Shown: positions 27,501-39,500 of the stretch, in pieces
Position numbering within the stretch: the first letter of the stretch is position 1
Layout of the letters: every line of letters starts with the position of its first letter
NCBI RefSeq assembly: GCF_964204645.1
Contig: NC_134031.1
Span: forward strand, 19,341,307-19,405,306
Source: Tubulanus polymorphus
Lineage: Eukaryota > Nemertea > Palaeonemertea > Tubulaniformes > Tubulanidae
DNA length: 64,000 nt
Direction: 5' to 3'
Notes under the pieces: generated by a model
Seen by the model: only the letters and a program-made list of their open reading frames with translations
What the model was told of the DNA's origin: nothing
Databases searched by the model: none
Made by a program: the position numbers and the translations under genes

Positions 27501-30500
27501 AAAGAACTTTCACGCTGGTTCCACTTATCAGGCGAAGGTAGGATAATTGTTGGTTATGTTTCAGTTATAGATAACCGTAATGGACGTAATATTCATTGCA
27601 GGTTTACGTAGAATGGGCGCACGGTAAACCGGCTGGTGGGGTACCCGTGTTGTTTAACGCCACGGCAGTACAGGCTGACGGTCGACCAAGCAAGCTTCAA
27701 CTCGCAACCAACACGGCTCGTACGAACAGCAACGGTTACGCTCAGATACTGATCCCGGTACCGAAATTCTCGCGACAGTTTAGTTTTATCGCGCGAACGA
27801 ATAACGAACGTTACGCGCCCAGTCAACAGTGCACTGATGAGAAAATCGCCAATCCGTACGAATCCCGTAGTGGTAGTTATATATCGTTAACTATCAACAA
27901 ACTCGACGCCAAAGTCGGCGAAAATATCACGATAAATCTGCGAACCAATGAACTCCTCACTAAAGAAGTTAGCGTTATGGTAAGCGACTCGAGGAACTTT
28001 TCCGATGAGATTTGAAAAGCGTGTGCGGTTAATGACATTTTTCGCTTAATATTTCTAGGGTGTCTCATTGGGTAAGGTTGTATTATTGAAAGCAGTGAAT
28101 ATATCTACTACAGACCCATACGCGGTACAGATAACTATTAATGACTTGATGTCTCCCAGCGTGCGCCTGATGGCTTACTACGTGCGCTGGAGCGAATTAC
28201 ATCGACCTGAAGTCGTCGCAGACTCCATTTCATTTGACGTCGATGATGACTGTAGATACAAGGTATAGATTAACCCCGAAACCGATTCGAACATTTTCCG
28301 CTGTGTTAAGGACGAGGCTATTCGTTCACACACCTTGAACTGTTCCCCGGAGATTTTACTTGAATTTATTCGATGCTATTATCATTGCAATTAATGATTA
28401 AGTAACTAGTAACAAAGCATATGGCAATAGCATCGAATTTCGAGAAAACAATTTTCAAGTCGCTATTTTTCTTTTGAAGTCGGAAATAGAGAGCGATAAG
28501 GATCAATATGAACCAGGTGAATTAAGCCACATCAGTGTTTACAGTACACCGTTCGCGCATGTTGGTATACTGGGTGTCGATTCAGCGATTTACGTGTTGA
28601 AAGACAACACGATCATCACACCAGAAAAGGTTCGTAATCTTTCACGTCGAGTCACGACTTAAAGTCTTAAGACCATTCTAACACCATCTTAGTTCTATAG
28701 CAAATCTAACAGATGTAAAATTTTGTCTTTTGGACTAGAGAACCGGCTCGACTATGGGACCGGCCACTGGTGTCATTTTAGAGTTTCGAATATCGTAATT
28801 ACCAATATCTATTGTAGGTTTTTAAGGCAATGGGTGAATATGACATCGGATGTGGAGCTGGTGGTGGTATGAACAGTAACCAAGTATTCAAGGTGCGCAT
28901 ATGGGAGTAATGTTCAAAATATTCACATCTATCTAGCTACAAATGTCCTAAGAGAGGATTTTAATTCAACGGGTTCTTTAAAACACTTTCCTGAATTTTA
29001 GAAAATAAGATTATGAGAAATAATTCTAGTGTAGTTTGTATCCATTTTCTACTATTCTAGGATGTGGGACTTGCCGTTATAAGTAACACTAATTTAAACA
29101 TTCGGCGACGAACGCAGTCGAAGTGTAACCGTCAACACGTTCGTACGAAGCGAGACGTCGGCTACTTCACCACTTCCTCCACATCGAGCAGAAACAGCCG
29201 ATATAGGTCGAGGTCAAGGTCAAGGTCATTCCAAAGCGGTGGAATCGGTGGCACCAGTGACCTCGGTAGGCAGTTGCAATAGTTGACGAAATTTCGAATT
29301 TTAAAAATGAATCAAAAGAGCCAATCCAGGGTGGCCACTGACGTGGAAAAACCCAGAAAACCTGGAAAACTCAGGGAATTTGGACATGCTACTGAACACA
29401 CGTTTCATTATCAATACCTGATTCGTGATGACGCGAATATGTAACATAAGTTAAGAATTTCTCCATTTACCTACCGCAGATTCATTCAGGGAATTTTGTG
29501 TTCTTAAATAGAAAAATTAGGGTAAACTCCGGGAATTTACAAAGGGGAGTGACCAGCTGCTAGTTAGCATACCGAAAAATAGGTTCTCGAAAATTCAAGA
29601 ATATTATTTGCAAGATTTGTTCGATTTCGATGTTCATTGTTTTTTTTTTAATTCTCAGAGTCGTTATTCACTGGGCATAGTCGCTACTGCTGCAGGAAGG
29701 GTAAACAGCTGCGAGTTGACATCTCCGAAACTTGTCATCAACATCGTCATCGAACTCCGAGTAAATCAGCGTCATGTCTGCAGGCGTTTTTAACGTGTTG
29801 CGAAGGAGAACGCGTCCGACTCGGGAAGATCATATCGCCCGGCGATAGTGAGTATCAGTGCGATTGCGTTTTGTTCTTGTTATTTTTTTCTCTGGACAGT
29901 TGAATTAAGAAAGTCGTTTTACCCCTCGCTGTTAACGACCGACTGGAAAAATCGCGAGGAATATATGTTTTAATCTCACCCAGAATCAGAGTCCGATTCG
30001 CCCGCAGTTCTAGGAAAATGTGTCTTGAAATTGAAATTCGGCCAGTAGGCATCGATGAAACATTCCCTCCGTGTTGTAACCGAAATATAAACCAAAGGAT
30101 GATGAATAAAAAAAGTCGGAGATGTTTTCTTGAGACCTAATATCTTATTTCATTCGACAAATCGACTATATCCTAATCCTGCCAGGAATAGGGTATTCCC
30201 GAAGATAACTTTATTTCTTATTGTGGGATTTGATATCAATTGACAGTTGGCTCTTCGACGTTGTGTGGAATTGGGGGTGATGATAATTTCAATCTTCACA
30301 ATATTCCAAACAGAAACATACACCAATATTCAGAAGATTCTGGGTGATAATCAATTTTCCTCCGATTTTATATTACGTTCTATATAGCATTCAACCCCTT
30401 TATACATATATTTACTGTCATTTTCTTCCCGCTAAATTCTAAAGCTAAATAACAAAACGAAAAGAAAACAAACAACAACAACAAAAACAAAAACAAAATA

Positions 30501-33500
30501 ATTTCGGAAAATTCTGGTCGATTATCGCCCGTCTTCCTTTTAGGCCTGCGTCGACATTCATATAATGGCAGGCGTCGCTATTACAAAAGTTATAAAAGTC
30601 ATCATCGACGCCCGATTGTATCATTGAGTTTAGGTAGGTAGGTATTCGCTCGCTATTGCAGTATCAATTTTTCGTTCACTCGTTGTAACATTGTGCATAT
30701 TATATCATCAATATATCAATATTATACTATCTTATTGAATATTTCCATAGTCATATTTTCATGTATCGTCTGAAATTATAGCGAAAATACTAATGCCCGT
30801 TCGTAACGCTCCCTGGCGTCGCAATTCCTTACTAAATGTGAAATGATGGTTGTTGGTTACTAACGTTGACTGCTGCTATTTTTGCTCGTGTTTTGAATTC
30901 AAGAATTCGTCGGCGGGGAACAAAGATTCACTGAGTTTTGTGCGTGTCTGATTTTCTGTCGTGTTTTAGCTTCACGGATTTGATATCAAAATGGCGGACA
31001 AACAAAATAACGGTCTCACCTTGCGCTACTGACAGTGGTTTCTTAAAAAATAGAAATCTCTTATCAAAACGGTTCTGATTGCGCGTATCATTCGAGAATT
31101 AAAATCGAAGCCGAGGATGATTTCTAAGTGAAACTGTTTGATCAATAGATTCGAAATTTTTCGAGCATGCAGTTCCGCGTCCGTAAATGTTAGTTCGCAT
31201 GAGCGCATTTTATTTTTTCACTTCGATTGAGTTTCTATCGTTCGCATTCATTTTTTTCGCTCTAACATTAATTTTTAATAGTAGCTTAGAATACAATGAA
31301 ACAAAGATGGCCACATTATCTTTAAGAACTAATAAGAATGAAACTTTGCCACAGGGATTTGTGAATAATACTTTTTGTTGTTAGTGTCATTTTCTTCAAA
31401 ACGTTGTTTGTATGTGATGCTGTTTGTGTATTTCGCCTAAAGTTGCTAGATAAACGTTTTCTCTATTTAGTCATCGCGACTCTGAAATTACCAATTTTAC
31501 ATCTAACTAATCAGTATAAAAAGTAAATGTAAGATTTACCGGCCATACATGTAACATAAGTGACAGATATACGAATTGTATTTTCTCGTTATATCGTATG
31601 GCAAGTCTCCAACGCTGACGAGTAAACAAACTATGACGTCACGTGCACGACCTCAATACTGATTATTTGGTAACACGTATTTCAGATTGCGATAATTAAA
31701 TGGTTTTTTATTTAGTTTTATTGGATTCTCTCGTAACCTGTCAAAGATTCCAATATATACGTAATTTCTTTCCTACACTGCCTTGTGGTGTGTTTCTAGG
31801 TCGATTTGGGTCACGAGTTCTGTATAGTACGGTGAAATTTATCATAATCTCGTCCAAATTCGTTACTTATATTCATCCTAAAAATTGTAGTATGATATTT
31901 TGCTCTCTTTTTTATTCGTGACCCAAATTGGCATTCCAAACCGCAGGGGCTCGTCACATAAAGCTGATGTATAACAAACAAGTCGCTCCAAGGAAACGAC
32001 TATAAATCTTCATGATTTTGGACACCTAGCTTTTTGTGAAGAGCCCCCGTGATCGAAACAACACCACACTGTTGAAGGCATGAAATCCTCGATGAGGTTT
32101 TTGAAGAAATGAAAATTTCTATTTAACTCAAAATCTATTGGGCAGAGGCTTCCGAATTAGAATCCAATCAAAATATATAAGGTTACAAGATTTGCCGATG
32201 TTGATATTGCTTCCCGCTTCGTAGTTCAATCGTTGTTTTCCCGCTTTTTTTATACCAGTGCTGCAGCCCGAAACTAATAAGGGCCCATCTTCAATAGATG
32301 CTGTTCCGCCTGGTGGCCGGAAAAGCGGACGAAATGGATACACGTTACAGTACACGAATATCGAAGGAAGAGAGGTGGACGAACGTACGTTCTTCCCAGA
32401 AACGTGGATCAGTCAGATCGCTTATACCGGGTAAGCATTTACTCGCCGACGCGACTTAACTTAAACCAATATTGATAAGGATAGCCGATAATCTGGGACC
32501 AGTTACATAGTCATGGCTAGAATTTAAGACCAGTCTAACACCACCTAGGTTCTATAACCAATCTAACAACATTTTAACAACCAGTCTTACGATTTATGTC
32601 ACGGCTGTCCATGATTATTATTGACTATCTTAGAATTCACTGTCCCATTAGTTATTTCAAGGGTATTTTCCATTTGCATTCCCAGAATTTTTGGGTCGTT
32701 CCCTTGGATATATTTTGCGAGTTCAATAACGATCGTTTCATTCCTGGAATTCTTACTTTTCACCGGAATGATTTTTGAAAATTTAAAAATCTTAAATTTG
32801 ATTGCCTGTACAGGTCTCGAGATCAAGCGCAGTTCTCCGAACACGTTCCGGATAGTATAACTACCTGGTCGCTGTCAGCCATCAGTATTTCACCGTCTAA
32901 AGGTCTGTGCGTCACGAAAACCAAACGAGTGAAAGTTTTCAAACCGTTTTTCGTCAGTGTCGAGATGCCGTACAGCGTCGTGAGAAACGAACAGATTGAA
33001 CTGAAGGCTACGATATTCAATTATGAAGATCATGTTATTCCGGTAAGCTTTAAATAGATGACGATGATTGTTGCGAGTAGCACCGGAAGAAACTTCATAA
33101 CGATAATTTCAATATGAATTCTTAGATTGCTTCAGATCAATGTAAATTGCCTCAAAACATAATTAGCTTTTCTAGATTAATGATTTAGGTAATTCCGTTG
33201 TAAGGAACAGCCTTATTATATTTTTTCAAAACCCTTCGAGATCTAGAAAAAAATGAAAATTGTTCAAAACTTTTTAAAGGCTTAGACTAAAACCTCTCTC
33301 CGAGGCGGCGCAGTGGATGGAGTTTCGAAAATTAAATCGTTGTTATTCTTCAGGTGAATATTAGTCTGCATTGGTTATCTGGTGTTTGCACGCATGCGCG
33401 AGTTAACGGTTGGACGCCGGAGAAAAAACTGAAGATTGAACCGCACAGATCGGCATCAGTGACGTTCCCGATGATACCCCTGACTGTCGGCAAGTTTAAC

Positions 33501-36500
33501 GTCACCATGCACGCCGATTCGCCGTTCTATTCCGACGCTATAAACAAAACGCTAACGGTCATTGTAAGTACTATGAGCTCCTGAACCCCAGTGCCAAAAG
33601 TGTCCGTTAAATCTGGCTTTTTATACCTGTTTTTTGAGAATCGTTTTTTAAGGGTGGATCTGGACATCGGAATGGACCCTCCTACGGAAAATGTTTGAGA
33701 TTTTAGGGCAAAAAGGGGAAATTTTTGGCTTTTTGACCCCGGCCGAATGTTTCAAAACTTTTTGCTAATTTGGACTAATCTTTGTTTTTTTTTCTTCTGA
33801 TTTTTGAAGGGACAGATTCGAATTCCGCCCTTGAGATTCAAAATCTTCTCGGTATAATTAAAACATTCATTATTTCTCCTATTTCCAATGCGTATTGTTG
33901 TTCTTTTTGTAACAGGCTGAAGGTACGGAGAAAGTCGCCGTCGTGTCGAAGGTGTTGGATCCATCTGGTAAAATGAAGGCGCCAGTCGTGTCGACTGTAG
34001 CTCGACGTCACGGATCCAGACGAAGTCGAACGAGAGGAGACATCAATCGCAGGGTTCAAGCCGATGACGGTACTGATTTTTCTGTCAATTTCCTTCTCGT
34101 TGAAAATTCATGTGTGGAAATCTATATGTGGAATAAACATATATTCATATGTATACATTGAGAGAATCCCACAATGATAACGAAAAGTCCGAAAATGTTA
34201 CTTTGAGCTGGTGTAGTTTATTCAACGTTTCGACTATATCCTAATAGTCATCTTCAGGAATAATGTTTTGAATAATAACAGAATTATTCCTGAAGATGAC
34301 TATTAGGATAAAGTCGAAACGTTGAATAAACTACTATCTTCTGTTATATTTTTGGACTGTTTTTTCATTATTATTGTGGGATTCTCTCTACATCGCGTCA
34401 ACACGGATATAGTGTTCTATAAATCGTGTTCTTATTCATCTTCTCGGAATGAATGCATTGCTCTTTTTTGCAGAGGACGTTTTTGATTTTACGAACCAAC
34501 GTCAGATGAGTTGGGTTGACTTGAGCGTTCCGAAAGAGGCGGTCAGCGGATCTGTGAACGCTAAACTAACTATCACAGGTAAGAGAACACGTAGTTTGTG
34601 TGCGACCTGCACCACAGTTCATAGCTTTCTGGCGCGATCAGATGAGAGTTATCAAATTTTCATCGAGTGACTTTTGAAAATTTACATTCTAATCGCAGGA
34701 ACGATAATGGGTCCGACGGTCGGGACGATTATCGGTGGTATGGATAAGATGATAAAACTACCGACTGGATGTGGAGAACAGACTATGATTGCGCTAGCCC
34801 CGACAGTATACGCGACTAAATACTTAAAAATCGCGAATAAATTAACGTTAGATCGAGAGAACGAAGCTATACGCTATATGCAAGAAGGTAAAGCAGGCTC
34901 GGAAAAATTGACGATATTTTTCTCTTTATCAGAGAAATTCTAGATCACTAGGTCCAGTCGTAGTATTGTATCGAAAAACATTGTGTACGAGGTTGAATAA
35001 CAGAATACCATCTAAACAGTTAGATACGTTATGATAACGATATTTTACAGCGATCAACTGAAGATTTCATTTCTTGAAATGAAACGGGAATTCATCAAAC
35101 TGTTTCCTCGAGGTCTAACCTTATAGCTTCGATTTTTTCAGGTTTCAAAAAGCAGATGGTCTTCAAGAAACGAGACGGTTCGTTTTCCGTGTGGCCGAAT
35201 TTCCGAGCGAGCACGTGGTTGACGGCGTTCGTCGTAAAGGTTTTCTGTCAGGCGCGCGAGTTCGTCGAAATCGATGAGACGATCATCTGTTCGGCTGTAG
35301 AATGGCTATCGAGAAGTCGGCGAAATAACGGCGCCTTCTACGAAAAATACAAAGTACTACATCGACATATGTTGGTGAGTCTGGGAATTTTGGTTGCATC
35401 TTTGTAACGAAAAGGTCACTGGACCAGTAGAAATCACTTTGCTAGACAATGCGCGTCTTGGGTTTTGGCCCCATTTTCGGGTTAACTCAAATGTTCATTG
35501 GATATTCTTTTATCATGTAATTCTAGGGTGGAGCAAAAGGGAAAACTGCCTTAACCGCGTTTGTGCTCATAGCGATGAAGGAATGCAAATGTCAAATCAC
35601 GGTATTTAATCAATTTTTCAATTGATTTTCTGATTTAATGTTTATTGGTCCATTGAATCTCAATTTCGTCATCAAGTGTTCATTTGTTTCTAATGTTAAA
35701 CAGCAGGCGGATAGAGCGATTCAAGGTGCGACGATGTATCTAGAACGAAGATACGTTCATCTGAAAGACGCGTATACTTTAGCATTAGTGACGTACGCGT
35801 TGACTTTAGTTGAAAGTCCTCGGCGATATGCGGCAAACACGAAACTCAAAACATTATCCAAATTCAACACCGGTTAGTATATAAATAGGACGTATTATAC
35901 ATAATATCATCCCACGATACAACAGAAAATCGACTCCGAAGAAAAGATTCCTCGAGTTAATATTTCATTTTACGTGTCGAGTATATCCTTATCACTTATC
36001 ATCAGGATTTACTGCAAATTCATAAAATATATACATACGATCCAGAACAAAGAGACTAAATAAGTAACCAGAAGTGATCGTGCAGCTAGATTTTTAACTA
36101 GGAATACTTATAGGAATACTTAGAGGAAGACTTCCAATAGAGAATATTGCTAGTAGAACATGAACATAAGTTCAAATGACCAGTGGAAATCAGATTCAAA
36201 CGTCGAATTTACTTTATAACAGATACCTATTTATGTCGATGTTTTAGGATCCCAGTCACGGTACTGGCCAGTTGACGAGCCATCTTCTAACCATCAAGCC
36301 AGAATCAAGAAATCCACGTGGTACAGAAAGAAACCGTCTGGATTAGCGATAGAGACAGCTTCCTACGCGTTACTGGCACAGTTAAAACTCGGTGAATTCG
36401 AGTACAGTAAATCTATAGCGATATGGCTAATCGAACAACGTAACAGTCACGGAGCCTTCATATCAACACAGGTAGGAGGTCAATCAAACTGTGAAGGTCA

Positions 36501-39500
36501 TATCGTAACTGTGTTTTTAATTAATTTGTAATATACAATTCAATTCAAGATATACGTAGGCGTCTATCATCCTATAGAGTCTTGCTTTTTTACTCTTACC
36601 TCGCTATATCTGTCGGCAGACACAATTTGTGAATCATCTAGTAAACAAACTATGACATCCCGTGCAAGACCGCTATTCTTCATCATAAAATGAAATCGAG
36701 AAAATACAAAAAATCCTCGAGATATTCAGATTCACTGATCATATTATTTTCGACAGGATTCAGTGATAGGTCTACAGGCTCTGGCGCAATACGACACGCA
36801 AAAACAGTCTGAAAGGTTGCAGTTACACGCGCGAATCTATTTCGACGCGGCGATCAGTAACATGACTAAAGACATATACCTGGACGACGGAAATGACGTA
36901 GCCGTTCAAGTGGTTGATGACGTAAGGATCTGATTTTCTGTAAAACGCAATTTCATTTGAAAAAAAAACGGTGAAAAAACTGAATTATTTCTATTTTTCT
37001 GCGGAAACTATTGTAGTTACCGCTCGGAGGAACGATGTATATAGAAACCGATGGAACAGGAATCGGTCAGTTACAAGTTGAAATGAGATACAACGTCGAT
37101 AAGATCAACAAGTCCAAATGTAACTTTCAACTGCACGCTGAAGCCAGTGAAGAGATAGATGACGGACTATCTGAGCTGTTCGGGAATGCTCGAGCGAGGT
37201 GAAGAGACAATTAATTAAATCTTATTCTTATTTGATGATTCTAGTGTTTCTCGACTAACAAACGTTTCTTTCGCGTGCAGGTTCCCAACTCGGTCACGAC
37301 ACTCAGGCAGGAGACACTATCAAAGAGGTCGCATCAATAAATTCCGGTTCGAACCTTCGAATCCTTATGTACATAGAGGCCATGATGCCATGATCACTAA
37401 AAGGGTTTTCAGAGTAAAAGCTTGCATCAAGTGAGTTATTTCAACTTCTCCCATTCAAATAGAGTAGGCGCTAACTGTTAAAACACTAACCATGTTATTA
37501 CAGGGCCCTCACCGATGATATGTCTGAAATGACAATACTTGACGTCGGACTTTTTACCGGATACGAACCAAGAACTCGTGATCTGGATAAGGTAACTCTA
37601 CACCTCATAACTATAGATATTTGTCTATCTTAAGAGTGTTCTAGAAATTCTGATAACTTTTATACAAGAATTCTCTAATTCCGTGTAATTTGTATATTTG
37701 CAACAGTTGAAAAACAACAGAAACACGACTTTTGTTCAACACTATCATCAAACAGAACGTTCTGTTATATTCTACATGGATCGGGTATGTATAACTCAAT
37801 CATCTGTAAATCGTAACGAAAATTGAGTAAACTTTTCAAAAGTTGTATATTCCTCGATTTTCTGCTGTGACCTTCGGATAGACACGGGAATGTTTGATAT
37901 TAAATATTTCATCGATGTTTTCTTCGTTTTTGTGTAGATTCCCAAATCGTCTAAAGTACACTGTATCGAATTCGGGGTTAGTCAAGAGCAACACGCCGGT
38001 CAAATCCATTCTGTTGCGGTTAATGTTTACGATTACTACGAACCAGGTATGAACTAATGATCTTTCGATATTCTTCCAGTTATTCATTTAAATCAGATTA
38101 ATACCTTTTATAATAGCCAAACTTTAACGTGTTAGTAACAGTTATAGTAATTTCATTTCTATGGCGCTTTCGCTGTGAAAATTAAATTGGTATTGTAACC
38201 CCCAGCCTATAACTATAACCATTTATCAGTCATCATCTTGCCCACTGCATTCATGTACTGGCGGTTCGAACCCACGTCTTGGCTTCCCAGAGTCGAACGC
38301 TCTAAGTTAAATATCCAAACATAATTTCTGCTATTCTAAGTTAATGATATTATTCCTTTTTTTCGCAGCAACCAATTGTATTGCATTCTATCATATAAAT
38401 AGTGGTGCATCTCGTCTGGAAACGACATGTCAAGGAGACCTGTGTCAGTGCGCTGAAGGCAAGTTAAAAAGAGATTTTCTATCACATTCAGTTAATACAA
38501 CGAGACGAATAGTACTTTTTAGTTTATTTGACGCACGAGCTTTCGCTACTATAGTGTATCAGCTTCCTACGATACACTAGTAGCGCAAGCTCGGGCGTCC
38601 AATAAACTAAGTTAACCTATAAAGTACCATTCCTCGTCTCGTAATTCATTCTATATCACATTAACACGGCTCTTTCGCGAATTATCGCATTCAGACACGA
38701 AATTCTAAGAATCGTATATGATTTCTTTTTTCAAATTCTTCTTTCATTCAGGGAAATGCCCGGAATGTTATGGCCTATCGCCTAGCGAAAAATCCCCATT
38801 GAGTTTCCTGGAAATGAAGACAAAAGCGTGCAATGAACTAGACTATGGTAAGAATATTCATCAATGTACCTTCATACATCTAATCATTCTGATTTCATTA
38901 TAATTCGGTAATTCATATTTTTGCAGCATTTAAAGGGGTTGTTTTAGATATCGAAAGAGTTGAATCTGGTTTAAATTACATAGTGAAAATCCAAGATGTT
39001 CTTCACAAAGGTACGGTATATGCGACTGACAATTCGAAAAAGCGAGCACATATTTTTCTATTTCGTAATCAGTTCATATAGATGATATCAAAAATACCTA
39101 AAGAGGACATGTAGTTTTTATGATATCTAATATCGCCACCATTGCGGAAACGACTTACGACTTATGTCTTCTAAATGTCTTACATTTGCCGTACATTACA
39201 AGAGTATATTCTAAAAATGCTTTGATAGTTAACATGCTTATCACCAGATTTAGCGTTATTTTTGTCTCTTTTACTTAGTTATGTATATATTTATTCATTT
39301 TCAGGCAAGGAGGACGTGAAGTCAATGGAATCGGGCGTTATATTCACGAAAAGGAAAAGCTGCCCGGCAAACTGCCCTCGTCTGATGAGAGACAGGTCTT
39401 ATCTGTTCATCGGAAAAGATGGACCGAAACACAAAGACGAATTTGGAAACGAATGGTAACAATTTCTTCAAGATCGATCATGCGCACCAGTTTACCCTCA

